A stretch of DNA of 64,000 nt from Serinus canaria (GCF_022539315.1 NC_066343.1:47171705-47235704), one strand, 5' to 3'; positions 52,601 through 64,000 are shown, counted from the first letter of the stretch. Notes: generated by a model from the letters alone, not told the origin. Made by a program: numbers and translations.

Positions 52601-53891
52601 CCTTGGCAAGAATACGTGATTTACAATATGTAAATCGGCTGTCTTAGAAAGAAGACTTGCCTTATGTTAGATAAAATAGATTTCTGTTTTGTACTTCCTT
52701 CTGATGTGGTTATAAGGAAATCCAGTTTTGCTGGTAATTGACAAAGTTTCTTAAGAAATAAGAAAGAATAAATAAATAGAAGAAATAAATGTTTGACCTT
52801 GCATATTAATTTCAGGATTGACTTATGATGTTTAATATCTCTGGGAAATATAGAAACTGTGAGAAGTTTTGGCTTTTGTATAGTTGTCCTTTACAAGGTT
52901 GATTACAATTATTTTTGTTTCTTTCTATTTATACTCAAAAGATTGCAGTTCATAGCGTTCTTAAATATTTTTAATTTAGCTAATCTCAGTGTCTTGAGGG
53001 TTTATAAACTGTTGCTTACTATAATATGTATTTCATTTTCAGTCACTCACTAAAACAAGTTAGGTATTTAGAAAGCCTGGGACTATAATTCATTGTTCCA
53101 GGCACGATGTGATCCTGGACAGAAAAACAATGTACAAATCACATTTTACACTTCAGCTTAGTTTAGCTACATGTATGCAAGTAGTTGGAACATAACTTCA
53201 TTAAGTTCAGTTGTACTAAAAGGTGGTCTGATTTGGTTCACTACAGTTGGCATCCAAACAGTTGGATTTTCCCCAGGCTAGAGCTAGCACAGCTATCTAG
53301 TCATGGGTCTGCATTGCAAAGACTAACAGTATGTCCTAGCCAAGTGAAACAGCAGAGGACAGAGCAAACTATGTTAATAGAAGCCCCATCAGCAGGGCTG
53401 GGAGATGGGTGGAAAGTTTACTGGCAAGTGTAATAAAAACATGTAATACTCATTTTCTGTTAGATTATTGTTTGCCAATAAATTTACCTCTGTAAAGAGA
53501 ATAGCAACAGCACATTTAACGACTTAGAAATCATGCTACAAATAAAGCTTGAATTCTTAGAGTATTTATCATCTCCAGTAATTTCCATTTTTAAGAACAT
53601 ATATCTTGAGAACATGTTGCAAGGTGTTTTATTTCGGTTACAGTCAAACCTGAAACTGCAAGTTGCAAAGATGCCATATAAAAGCATTCTGTTTTTCAAT
53701 TGCTTTTTTAATGGATATTTAAGGAGTTTGCTTATTTCAGGGCACCAATCTCTTCATAAAAGCTGATGTTCATATTCAGAAACATGTGGTATTTAAATAA
53801 GCATTACAAAACATTAAATCTTGAATGATGTAAAAGTAAGCACAGTGGATGAAACTGTCCATGTTTTCTCTCCCGTGTTCATTTCTTTTAG

Positions 53892-54177
53892 TGCTGGAGT
53901 CGGCAGGACTGGCTGTTTCATTGTGATAGATGCCATGTTAGAGAGAATAAAGCATGAAAAGACTGTAGATATTTATGGCCACGTAACTCTAATGAGAGCA
54001 CAGAGGAATTACATGGTTCAAACTGAGGACCAATACATCTTTATCCATGACGCACTGCTGGAAGCAGTGACATGTGGAAATACCGAAGTGCCAGCCAGAA
54101 ACCTGTATGCATATATCCAGAAGCTGACACAGATAGAAACAGGCGAGAATGTCACAGGAATGGAACTGGAATTTAAG
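53892..54177 (+). CDS. PTPRD: PTPRD exon E: D1 P-loop arginine, Q-loop and interdomain start
   Basis: The exon is 286 bp. One base completes the serine of the signature motif, followed by 95 codons. It begins [20 protein letters not shown]. The signature arginine that binds phosphate is AGG at 53905-53907. Further on, the Q-loop motif MVQTEDQY is present, which positions the water for hydrolysis of the phosphoenzyme. The exon ends [12 protein letters not shown] at 'TTTAAG|gtactg' (phase 0). The acceptor is 'tttcttttag'. Open sequence continues for some codons upstream of the acceptor, but it does not resemble the protein and is intronic. This exon finishes D1. Its sequence appears essentially unchanged from the mammalian protein as I recall it. 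Confidence 0.96.
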
Positions 54178-54663
54178 GTACTGGGATTTTATGTTGTGGG
54201 TAACCAAAACCAAATGATGTAACACTGAAGCTGCTCCATTCTCCACCACTTGTTTCCAGTAATCAGAGGATAAAAGACACCATTTGACTAAAATTTTAAA
54301 TTAGGAAGGTGGTTCTTTCTAAAAAGTACAATTCAGTTCTCAATGGGTGTCTGGACAAGAACCCTTCAGCTGAGGGTGATTTAACCGTGCTGTTCCTATA
54401 TTGTTACTATATCATGAAATATGTGTTTGTGTAGTGATTTAATACTGGAATTTGTCCAAATGCACTAATGGAGCAGACATTGTGCTTTCAAAAGGTATTA
54501 AAGAAGCTTTACAAATATTTGGGTAATGAAATAGGATATGGAAAAATAAGCATCTGAAGATGAAATGATTCATTAATGGCTACTGAGCAGAAATTATAAA
54601 ACCTGATAGTGTCACTTTTCTTTGTTATACCTGGCCTTAATTCTTTTAATTTGTTTTCAACAG
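54178..54663 (+). other. PTPRD intron E-F
   Basis: The intron is 486 bp, phase 0, with donor 'gtactg' and acceptor 'ttttcaacag'. It is AT-rich, with no repeat or gene seen. Confidence 0.85.
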
Positions 54664-54842
54664 CGTCTTGCTAGCTCTAAGGCTCACACTTCAAGATTCA
54701 TCAGTGCCAATCTTCCATGTAATAAATTCAAAAATCGCCTTGTCAATATTATGCCATATGAATCCACAAGGGTATGCTTGCAGCCTATCCGAGGAGTAGA
54801 AGGCTCTGATTATATTAATGCCAGTTTCATTGATGGATACAG
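54664..54842 (+). CDS. PTPRD: PTPRD exon F: D1-D2 linker and start of D2
   Basis: The exon has 59 codons plus two bases, with acceptor 'tttgttttcaacag' and donor 'GGATACAG|gtacaa'. The product begins [20 protein letters not shown] and continues [20 protein letters not shown], then [19 protein letters not shown], with the last arginine completed in exon G. It carries the short linker and the first strands of D2. In the position of the D1 pTyr-loop motif NRY, D2 reads NRL (CTT at 54739-54741). This is a known LAR-family feature that weakens catalysis and marks D2 as a regulatory domain. A 486-bp intron separates it from exon E, the shortest intron in the window. Confidence 0.96.
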
Positions 54843-56097
54843 GTACAAATAGTGATGTGTTCTTATCTTTACTGTTTTAAAAATTTATAAAATTGTTTAT
54901 GTAATTATGTTGAAAATAACAAAACTTAGTATAGAAATCTAGTAAATTTTTTTGTCTGTTTCAGGGCTTGTTTGATTGGATGTTTTTTTAAAATTTTAGT
55001 AAAGGGTTTATATTTTTTCCCCATGTTATATAGAAAAATTTTGTAAATTATATAGAATCTTAAATATTATATTTTTTACCTGTTTAAGCCACTGAGAGCT
55101 CTCAGTATGCTTTACATGCTGAAAGCTAATGAGACTTCAGGCATGGTCATGATTTGGAGCCCTGTTTCTTCACAGTTTTTCTGCTTAAAAGGATGTATAG
55201 AAATAAGATACAGGAGATACACTCTGTATGTCAAGGTGATAACCTACAGTTTTGCAACACTACCTAGGACCTGACCTAACCAAAGAAGGCCTTTTGTATA
55301 TAAACAGATGTGCAGCCCACTGGCCTCTTCATGACAACATGGAGTAATATGCCCTTGGCTGACTTAAAGCAGCTGGTTGAAAAGGACATGAAAGGGAAAT
55401 GGCATTGTTTGCCTATGTTTGCCACAGTTTAGGTATGCCTGAGTATCCAAATCCACAGAGTGAATTTTCTGAGCCTCAGCTCATAACTGAAAATAAACTT
55501 CATCTCCACTGTCACCCACAAAGGTATTGCTGTTGCTTGAAAGAAGCATGAGCAACACAAACTGGTCAACATCTTATAAAGCTGTTGATCCAAGCTTTTA
55601 ACATTTTGGTGGTAGCTTTCCCTGGTAGGATATTAGGGCCTAGAAATTCCCACTTCATTCCCAGATTTTCTTCCTGCCTTACTTTTGCTGGAGGCATCAG
55701 ACTGTTGAAATGAAGTTAATAAAGAAACTGCTTGATGCTATAATTCCTAAACTTAATAGATTGTTAGACAGTTATTTCTATAAAATGAACCAGCACAACT
55801 AAGTGTTTCTTAAGTGCTTTTTACAGCACACAAAATTGAGCAATTAGAGTTGCATTAAAATTTAAATAATAATGATAAAGTCATACATCATAATATTAAC
55901 AGAGTAATTTTCCTCTCAAAGTTCTAAAAATAAAAAGCCATAGTTTGATTAAACAATCACAATAAGGTTTTAATGTGCTCATTATTAACAGTATATACAT
56001 TTTCCTTCCAGATAATATTTTCGTATAAGCAAGGAACATGAGTATAAATCCAAAATAGTACTCTTAATCTACTTTTTTGTTTTTTTTTTTTACATAG
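54843..56097 (+). other. PTPRD intron F-G
   Basis: The intron is 1.26 kb, phase 2, with donor 'gtacaa' and a T-run acceptor. Nothing was recognised inside. Confidence 0.85.
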
Positions 56098-56224
56098 ACA
56101 ACAAAAGGCTTACATAGCTACACAGGGTCCTTTAGCTGAAACAACTGAAGACTTCTGGAGAATGCTCTGGGAGCATAACTCTACAATTGTGGTCATGCTC
56201 ACTAAGCTACGAGAAATGGGCAGA
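56098..56224 (+). CDS. PTPRD: PTPRD exon G: D2 core
   Basis: The exon is 127 bp. One base completes arginine, then 42 codons reading [36 protein letters not shown] and LREMGR, to 'GGCAGA|gtaagt' (phase 0). It contains the D2 copy of the ATQGPL motif and the FWRMLWE helix. The acceptor is a long T run ending 'tttttttttttacatag'. It corresponds to the second half of D1 exon B: in D2 an extra intron after the FIDGYR motif divides what is a single exon in D1. The sequence is fully open with no odd residues. Confidence 0.96.
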
Positions 56225-57152
56225 GTAAGTACTGCTCTAATATTCCTCTACTAAAATGTTGGTTACAGCAGCTCTTTTCATTAAAATATTTCATTCTTAA
56301 GAAAATCTGAAGATGAGAATTCTGGTTCCTTCTCCTCTAGAAATCGGAGTGGCCTTCCTGGTCATAGGTGTAAATTTTTCCAATCTGTTCATGTGTTGCA
56401 ATGGACAAACTAGACATGGCATGTTTTTGTGGGACACACTGAGTTTCAGCAAGAGAGACCATTGCTGTCTATTGAAAAAGAAAAATCTCTTATTTGGAAG
56501 CTTCACTTTTGCAGCATCTCCTTGTAAAAATGTTAAAAGAAAGTGTTGTGTTTTTTAGACCTGAACGTCTTCTGTGTGTTCTGTGCTGCACATTAAAGTT
56601 TCATCCCCCAGTTTACAGTTCTAAACTCATTTCATTGGTACTCTGTCTACTGGAAGGAACCACGTAGTCTGCTATCTGGACAGGATTACATCAAGAGAAA
56701 GCTGGCATCTGATAAGTGAAGTCTGAGTTAGACCATGTGTCTGAGAGAAAAGAGATTATTCAGGACATGGCTAGTGGATGCAGAGATAGAGTAGTGACTG
56801 AGGCTGGGGGAACTTGCTCCAAAAAGCAAAAAGGAAGAAAACTGAAGGTGGTATCAAGATTTAAATTGAGATAAAAATTCGCCATTGAAAATTAGATTAA
56901 GGATAGCTCTTGTCACCAATAGACAAAACTGAGCAGAAATAGAAGTTCAGATATACAGCAACCAATGAGAAACCTTTTTAGTAGCGGTATTAAAGATAAT
57001 TTTTTACTCTACACCAACACAAGCAGCTCATGTTCTGTCACTATTGACACTTTCCATAAATATTATACTTAGCTGAGTAAAAAAGGGTTTATTCCAGTTT
57101 ATCATAGTGCTCTCAAGTAATAGGAAATGTATTTTACTTTTTTATTTCATAG
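56225..57152 (+). other. PTPRD intron G-H
   Basis: The intron is 928 bp, phase 0, with donor 'gtaagt'. Nothing was recognised inside. Confidence 0.85.
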
Positions 57153-57278
57153 GAAAAATGCCATCAGTACTGGCCTGCGGAGCGCTCAGCCAGATATCAG
57201 TATTTTGTGGTAGATCCAATGGCAGAGTACAACATGCCACAGTATATTCTGAGGGAATTCAAGGTTACAGATGCAAGG
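57153..57278 (+). CDS. PTPRD: PTPRD exon H: D2 segment EKCHQYWP to VTDAR
   Basis: The exon has exactly 42 codons, phase 0 on both sides, with acceptor 'cttttttatttcatag' and donor 'GCAAGG|gtaagt'. The product starts [20 protein letters not shown] and ends in [12 protein letters not shown]. It is the D2 counterpart of exon C, with near-equal length and identical phases. It contributes the central sheet of D2. The residues match the highly conserved LAR-family D2 sequence, so this exon alone cannot separate PTPRD from PTPRS. Confidence 0.96.
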
Positions 57279-60200
57279 GTAAGTCAACGTAGCATTGCAT
57301 TTGTTCCCATAAGTTTAAAGGAAAATGTTTATTTCTTTCTTTTTTCTGTGCTTGAGGTTTTTAGAATTTTTATTACTATTAAGAAAACCCTAGAGATATA
57401 CTTTTTACAAGCAATAATAAAAAATCAGATTAAGTTATTTTTAAATAAATGGGATCTTTCTGTAGAAATGATTGACTTCATTCAGATCTAGCATCTGGGC
57501 AGCACAATTTTATAGTTCTCAACTATTTGTGCCAAAATACATTAGATTATTTGAGAACTATTTTCCTCTTTTTCCTCATTTTCCCCTTGATCATTATTGG
57601 GTACAATTTTTAAAACATAGAGTGTTGTTTTGTATTTTTGGCACCACCCGTGAGGCTGAGTGTGTATGAAGGTTAATATACTGAGATTTGAAAACTGCAA
57701 AGCAAATGACATTCATAAGAAAAGCTGGACAAGCTTTGCACATTATAATTTGATTTTTCATGTAGTATATTTTCAGCTCTCTAGTATATCTGCAGAGGAG
57801 ATACATGCAGCTGTGACCTTAGCATCCTCATTTTCATACTTCATTTCTTATCTGAATTCCTGAGTCCAAAACTGAATACTCATATAAGATTAAACATACA
57901 TAAACTTTTAATATATATTTGGCATTTCTCAGACTTGATTTCTAACACTTCAGTCTGTGTAGCAGGAAAACATACTGTCAGCCTCTGTTTCTGTAGGCAC
58001 TGTGGAATAATACTTGTTCAAGCAAAATAGCAGGAGTTACTGTCCAGGAATAACATGAGTGGCTACTCAGAGTTGCCTGTCAGCATCTGAAATATTAGTC
58101 TTCCTCATGACCACTGCTTTTAATGTGAGCCTCAGGTAAAATTGGGTAGTATTGTATCAAGTCAGCATATGAAACTTTTGTTTGGCAAATGAGATTCAGG
58201 TGTAGATTTTTGTAAAGCAACTGTAGACATTGGATCTGATTTTCATTCTATTTGAAATGTAGTAAGAATCATGTGACTCATATCTTCTCTAGCCTATTTG
58301 TGCTTGAGAAAAGTGGATAACAGGCTCCTAGCATCAGTCTTTAAACACACTTGCAAGCAGAGATATCCAAAAAATATCCAATCCAATTCCAGTGTCCAAA
58401 TCCAATTTCACTGCAAATATCCTGATAGTTTTAATTGATTTTTATTAAAAATCCATCTCAAGTTGGAAGAGTTTTTATGTGACATAGTTCACAAAGCTCT
58501 GATCACAAAATTACAGTTATAACAAAAAAACAAAGCTGTAAGCAAAGTGTCCCCAAATGTTTTATATTTTTAAAAAAGTTCTTTCAAGACTTTGTGTTTA
58601 AGTAGAATATTTAGGAAAGTCCGCTTACCTACAGCCATCAAACCAGTAAAGGGTCAAATAATTAAATAATTAAATTTACCAGAACTAATTATTGTATTTG
58701 ACATGATATTAACAAACTGCTTTTAGAAAGCATTCAGCACACACTGATATAACATTTTACTGTCACATGTTATTGCTTCTCAAATTTTACGAACCTCTCT
58801 ATCTTGATGGTCCAAATTTTGTTAAACTCCTCAGTGAGCTGACAGCACCATCCTAAATTTTCTAGTTTTGCTGGAAAACTATAGCTCCTTCCAAATTTAC
58901 TGGAAGAAGTGGGAAATACTTACCAAAATGTACATTATAGTTTTCCTCTAGTTTGGCTTTTGTGGCTGTCACACCCAGTAATTGAAATCGTTTGACTGAA
59001 TTGTTGCACTCAAAGATGAGTAAATGCTGGAGTGATTGCAAACTTTTATTCCTCTCATCTCCAAATCCATCTGTACTGTTACAACACCATCCATGCTCCG
59101 GCAGAACCAAGGTGACCAGTTATTCCACAAGGACATAAAACAAGGCACTGTACCTGTGTAGGTGCCAGCAGGAAGTGTCTGCTGTGGAACTCTCTTATTT
59201 CTGAAACCAAACTCTGAGTTGTTGTATGGTGAAATTGACCTCTGTAACTGTTTGAAGTTATTGCTTCTAACTGCTTTGTACTCACTCTCTCTGGAAACTT
59301 AAGAGGTCAATATGTTGGGCCAGTCTTATTTAAGGCTAAGCTATTAGTGATGGCTGTAAGACAGTATTATCAATTCTAATGCGTAATCAAAAGACAATTG
59401 AATGTCCCCTGTGAGGAGGAAGAATAAATCCAAATGGTCAGCCACTAAACAGGATAAAACATTAAAAGCCCACTGTGCCACACAGGGATTTGAAAGTACT
59501 TATTTTGATAACTAACTGTGCAAACTGTCACAGTATTTAATAGTAAAGATTTTAATAAAATTTGGCATTTGTATCTGGACTGCTGTTGGCAAGAATCTCA
59601 TTAAAAGAAATCAACACTCTTTATAATGTCAGTAGCAGAGGGAGCTGTAAGAAATTGCAGATCAGTTCCCCATATGCTTTAATGCTAGTCTAACATAGAC
59701 TAAGTAACTTTACTTCTCTGCTCATTAAATAACATTAAATAACAGAGGATATTGTCATTTCGCAGACTTGCATTGGAATACTGAGTTACTTAAATCATGA
59801 AACATACTAATATGGTTGATGTGTACACACCATAAAGGAAATATTTACCATTATATCTATTTATGACAGAGAAATGTGCTAACTTTCCAGTGACAGACTG
59901 GACTTAAATAAGTTATTGTTTTCCTTACTTAATCTACCTGGAAAAAGTTATTGTTATTTAGAGTAAGTTCTATCAGGGTCATAAACTGCTAAATAGTTTC
60001 CATCTCCTTAACAACATGTTGCAAGTAAGTCAGATTTCAGGCTTTCTTTCTTTACTTTAAAAGAATGGAAGGTTGTTTTAAACAGAATCAACCTGTACTT
60101 GTGTCTTCTTAATAAATTTATATCATCTGCCTAAGGCTGTCTGGAGAATGCGATTTCATTATGTCTTTTTTGGAGAAAATGGGATTATGGAAGCCATTAT

Positions 60201-61696
60201 CAGAGATGTTTGTATTCACAAAATGCCATTTTTGGAAGTAAACATTTAGTTCTTTGTGTGGATGTCCACAAGAAATCCAACTGGTTGAATATTTTCAAAC
60301 ATATTTGTTTAAGTGGAGAAAAGTGTTTCACAGATACAGGCCCACTAAATTTTCACAGTGATCTAGTGGAAGTACACAGTATGGGTATACTCTCATGTTG
60401 CTGGTAGACACACATATTTTTACTGCTTTCCTCACTCATCTGAGACAAGGAGGCAAAATACCCCAGAACCAGAGGAAATATAAAAGCAAATTATTGGGGT
60501 TTCCTTTGGTTATATTTAAAATCACTTCTGTATAATTTCAAAAGTCTGTAACAGATGAATGCTTGTGGTCTAAGGAAAAAGAGAGAAAGATTGTTCTTGC
60601 CTCCAGCATAACTTACTACTTTTTGATAGGAATCTCCAGTAATAATGTCAATTTTTCATGAGTTTTACTTAGAAGAAAGTTCAAATTTAATGAGTTTCAC
60701 ATAATAGAAGACCATTTTGAAAACATGACAGGGTAGGTGCTAAGAAAACATGATATCTAGAGGCACCACTTAACATCAGTAGTTCATATTGCCATGATTT
60801 TGAACATTACAGTTGTGCAGATTGACAGTGTCAAAATCAACCATGTTTGAAAATGCAGAACAAATTGGCTTTCTTCATTTGTATCGCATTTTTCTGTGTC
60901 CTGACTTTTTATACATTAAATAAGCAGATAGCACAAGTTGGCATTTAGTAATTCCAGTGGCTTCATTATAAAAATAACTATGATGCTGTATTCTGCACTT
61001 TAAAGAAATACTGTTAGTATTCCTAACCACGGGGAACGAAGAGCTCAGATGGCTTGTGTTGAAAAAGGAAGCCCTTCCTCTCAATTTTAACTCCAAGCTG
61101 TTAGTGAATTAAATGAACCATTATTGAAGGGAAATTTGTTAAACAACTGGCTTATTTATCCATCTTCTTCCAGGAAAAATGTTCACCTCATAGAAAGCAG
61201 CTTACTATTAAAGATAACATCTGCAAGGAGGGCAATGACTAAACAAGTCTTATCAGTAAAGATATTCCTGCTGTGAAGTATCTGAGCACATCTCAGAAAT
61301 GGAAAGTCAGATTAGATGACCTTACTCTACCTGATCTGTATATAAAGGAATTTGCAGTCCCCAGGATTCAAAACATGCTATACCAAAAAAGTCATATACC
61401 CTGGTGGGGTTGTTATGGCTTTGGCCTCAGTAAACTTTTACACCATCAGAATGCAGACAGCTCTTCTATGCAGCGTGGAAGAGAATCCACGCTATATTGT
61501 CAATGAAACTCATAGTAATATTTCTGGACTGTTACAAAAGCTTCAACAGTAGTACTGCAGTTGAAAGTTTCCATAAATGTAATCTTAGCCATTCCCCAGC
61601 TCCTCTCAATATCCTTACTTTGTGATTGTCTTTATGGTTATTCCCTGACCAACTTTGAGCCACAGCAACATGCTGTATTTGTGTCTTTTGTTAAAG
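57279..61696 (+). other. PTPRD intron H-I
   Basis: The intron is 4.4 kb, phase 0, with donor 'gtaagt' and acceptor 'gttaaag'. It is AT-rich, and I see no recognisable repeat or gene in it. Confidence 0.85.
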
Positions 61697-61851
61697 GATG
61701 GTCAGTCCCGAACAGTGAGGCAGTTCCAGTTCACTGACTGGCCAGAACAAGGAGTGCCAAAGTCTGGAGAAGGATTTATCGACTTCATAGGCCAAGTGCA
61801 TAAAACAAAAGAGCAATTTGGTCAGGATGGACCAATTTCTGTTCATTGCAG
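61697..61851 (+). CDS. PTPRD: PTPRD exon I: D2 WPE loop and signature cysteine (last exon in window)
   Basis: The exon is 155 bp (51 codons plus two bases), exactly the length and phase of D1 exon D. It reads [20 protein letters not shown], then [31 protein letters not shown] and two bases of serine. The loop that carries the general acid in D1 reads WPE here (glutamate GAA at 61745-61747), the known substitution in LAR-family D2 domains that leaves little activity. The signature cysteine is retained (TGC 61847-61849). The acceptor 'gtcttttgttaaag' is weaker than the others and the donor is 'TGCAG|gtaagt'. The [17 protein letters not shown] exon and the C-terminus must lie beyond base 64000. 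Confidence 0.96.
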
Positions 61852-64000
61852 GTAAGTAAACAAAGCTTAAAAACAATTTATATGCTGATTTGGTTTTTTC
61901 CTAAAGTTGATTGCTGATTGTGATGAACATGTATATTTAAACAGCATTTCAGAGGTGAACTATCATATAATGTAATCAAATAGAGGATCTAAAATGGAAC
62001 AACATGAACTGCTTTATTAAACAGGAACTGTTCTGTGATATTCCATTCTTACAAAAATGGTTCTTCAGAAATATGTGGAAACATATGATTTTTTCACTTA
62101 TAAATGCCTCAATGCAGCATAAAAGCAGTATGGTCAGTGCTGCTCACAGAAATCATAGGAAGAGCCTTATCACAGGCTGCTACATCTGATATTTTTTCCA
62201 CTAGAAATTAAAAGGGAGGCTTTTACTTTGGTGGGAATTATTAGCTGCAAACAAGCTAGTTCCACCTCAGTGGCACATTAGTAGCCATCAAGATGAGGCA
62301 AAAAACCCCCAAACTGGTAGCCATCTCGAGAAAGGGAATGGAATAGAAAGTGGTGTTTAGAAATTTTGCCTGTCAAAGAAACCATTGAGGCTGAGTTGAT
62401 GAGTTCTAGCTTCAGAACTTTGTGTTTATTTTTGAAGTGATGACTTCCCTCCTTTGCAATTGATATGCAGATGAAAACAGCTTACATGGTGGTTAGAAAT
62501 AATCCAGCATGGGCTTTTTAATATTCTTGTATTTTTTATTTATTTCCTCTACAGTATTCTAGAGTCTATAGCAGATGGCCAAAAATAATATCTTTAGCTC
62601 TTATCTCTTATTTAATAAATTGTTTTCTATAAATTCCATTAGGATTTTAGATACTCATTTTTGTAATATGAAATTATTTTTTGTAGATTAAATATTATTA
62701 TTTATGTAACAGAAATGCAAAATACTGACACAAGTTGCAAGTTCTTCCTGCAAGCCAAGTAGTGCCCCAGTACTATCATGAAGACAAATGAATGAGTTTA
62801 CTAGAGCCTAGTAAACAGAGGGAGAGAAATTCTCATCTTTCCAAAGTCAGGGGTAAACAGAATTTGAGTTTTTTATGATCCTCTAATCTAAAGACAGACA
62901 AAATACATGTATTGGAATACTTGAATCCTGCTTTTCTTGTGTGCCTAAAATTTTTTATGGGCTGCTGAGGAGAACAGCATTGCAGAGCACAGATTGGGAT
63001 TCAATATGCAAGGGGGATGAAGAACAACCTAGATAAGAATAAGCCTTATTCTTCAGCATTAATGAGTTTTGAGAGGACAGGAGTAATAAGCAATATTTAT
63101 GCCTTTATGCAGATAAGAGAGCTAAGCAATATTTTTATTCTGGGTTCTTTGTACCATGCAGACTTGTCCACTTGTGACTACAGTGAATTCTGCTTATAGT
63201 ACATTACATATCCCTCCTGAATGGATGTGATCTTTCATGGTAAAATTATGGACTTCTACCATTGACTTTGCTAGAAACAAAGTCAAATGCAGTGTAACTA
63301 ATCATGGCTTGGTTTTTAAATGTCTTTATCATTATTGTAATGACTGTTTAGGGACTGGTAATGCTAATCATCATTGCCAGTGTTAGTCAACATACATGAC
63401 TAGGAAGTGTCCCTAGCAAATTAGTAAGTTTGTTTATTTCTTTCAGGAAACACAAGATCCTGGATACCTGTGCTTTCCTAGTTTCTGAGGAATTACTGTT
63501 ATATTGCCTCCAGTTTGTACCATGATGAGTTACATACTGAATTAAAACTCCCCTAGTGTCTCTTCCTTTGGGTCTCCTTTACACTCTATACAATTTTCAC
63601 AAGCTTGCTTTCTCTGTTACACAGTAAATCCCCACAACCCACAATTCTTAATTTTCTTTTTCTCTAGCATTATTACAAATGCTAGAGAAATTTTTTAAAA
63701 ATTTAATTTTTTTTTAATTTTTAATACAAATTTTAAAAATTTCTAGCCTCATGAGGCAGATACTTAAAACTATTTAAGAGAGCAATGCACTATTCATCTT
63801 GAAGCAAAATTTTCACTTAAACTGATATTAGATATTTATAGTCTTTTTATTCCAGTTTTAGCTCAAGACTGAGGAAGACCTTTTCCAGAATGCAGTTAAG
63901 ATGTATTTGTAATATTAAACTCTTCTCTCTTACAAAAAATCAATACATCCACATAGTTCATTGAAGCATCTCACCTTTAGTTTCTAGTCTAAATTATGAA
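61852..64000 (+). other. PTPRD intron after exon I (5' part)
   Basis: This starts with donor 'gtaagt' in phase 2 and runs off the window. It contains a small palindromic AT-rich cluster (63659-63740). The expected next exon, beginning with the AGVGRTG part of D2, is not present. Confidence 0.85.
63659..63740. repeat. AT-rich palindromic cluster
   Basis: Perfect 12-bp arms at 63659-63670 and 63679-63690 around 8 bases (tctctagcat / atgctagaga core). The right arm is also partly complementary to the AT-rich 'aaattttaaaaatttctagc' ending near 63748, so alternative stems are possible. Confidence 0.75.

Larger units (their letters stand above)
37997..53891 (+). other. PTPRD intron D-E interrupting the D1 catalytic loop
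   Basis: The intron is 15.9 kb, phase 2, between the catalytic cysteine and the signature arginine. It contains a 21-bp direct repeat pair (38627 and 39434), a CR1 tail (40240-40333), a pyrimidine-rich stretch (40540-41160), ancient CR1/L3-like fragments (45285-45490 and 49270-49600) and a T21 run (45902-45922). No additional exon was recognised. Confidence 0.85.
10357..61851 (+). other. PTPRD: PTPRD gene, partial: nine exons of the tandem phosphatase domains
   Basis: Gene-level entry joining the nine CDS exons listed separately. PTPRD is a single-pass neuronal receptor tyrosine phosphatase that acts as a presynaptic adhesion and signalling receptor, with two cytoplasmic phosphatase domains (D1 active, D2 mostly regulatory). 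The joined reading frame stays open over 482 codons, and each junction has GT-AG ends and matching phase. The assignment to PTPRD rather than PTPRS or PTPRF rests mainly on exons A-C: '[11 protein letters not shown]' followed by '[18 protein letters not shown]' matches PTPRD as I remember it, whereas PTPRS reads 'RVILQPIEG IMGSDY' there. D2 is nearly identical among the three paralogs and does not discriminate. The 5' part and the last D2 exon or exons lie outside the window. Intron sizes run from about 0.5 to 15.9 kb. Confidence 0.93.

Noticed and set aside
53821..53891. In-frame ATG and open sequence directly upstream of exon E
   Set aside because: It does not resemble any PTP sequence, a good acceptor ends at 53891, and the phase fits exon D exactly, so it is intron read-through.
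10357..61851. Assignment to PTPRS or PTPRF instead of PTPRD
   Set aside because: D2 alone is compatible with all three, but the residues '[14 protein letters not shown]' and 'RKQNAY' in exons A and B fit PTPRD and differ from the paralogs as I remember them. Very long introns also fit PTPRD.
1..64000. A novel defence, mobile or biosynthetic system, CRISPR array, operon or tRNA/rRNA gene
   Set aside because: The window is vertebrate intronic and exonic DNA. I saw no regularly spaced repeats, no clustered bacterial-type genes and no cloverleaf-like RNA gene.

Overview
The window is vertebrate nuclear DNA, almost certainly avian. It is AT-rich with very long introns. Its dispersed repeats are mainly CR1-type LINE fragments that keep the typical avian CR1 3' end (a 'cttccaacc...attctgtgattctgtga' type tail). 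The only gene I can support is the 3' part of PTPRD, a LAR-family (type IIa) receptor protein tyrosine phosphatase, on the + strand. In chicken this gene lies on the Z chromosome (established knowledge; the sequence itself does not prove the chromosome).

Nine consecutive coding exons are present: A 10357-10480, B 21911-22086, C 37184-37303, D 37842-37996, E 53892-54177, F 54664-54842, G 56098-56224, H 57153-57278 and I 61697-61851. Together they give 1448 nt, or 482 complete codons plus two bases, with an open frame across every junction and GT-AG splice sites throughout. Exons A-E encode the membrane-proximal active phosphatase domain D1. Exon F carries the D1-D2 linker and the start of D2, and G-I continue D2 up to its signature cysteine. 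The extracellular Ig/FN3 region, the transmembrane segment and the start of the cytoplasmic juxtamembrane region lie upstream of the window. The exon or exons completing D2 lie downstream of base 64000.

Layout: 1-10356 is intron with a short CR1 tail (2575-2878) and a longer CR1 copy (6965-8578). 10481-21910 is intron with an ancient CR1/L3-like fragment, a pyrimidine tract, a CR1 fragment that runs into an LTR-like block (15955-17320), and a pair of hairpins next to exon B. 22087-37183 is intron with a nested palindrome (28311-28423), a minus-strand CR1 and a second long CR1 (32200-33783). 37997-53891 is the largest fully contained D1 intron, with a 21-bp direct repeat pair and two or three more old repeat fragments. 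The D2 exons follow within 54-62 kb, with a final partial intron to 64000.

I found no sign of a previously undescribed biological system. The observations most worth checking are the two CR1 copies 25 kb apart that share the same ORF-breaking lesions and a patchwork of identity, the nested palindrome, the tandem hairpins next to exon B, the CR1/LTR junction, and the parallel exon structure of D1 and D2.
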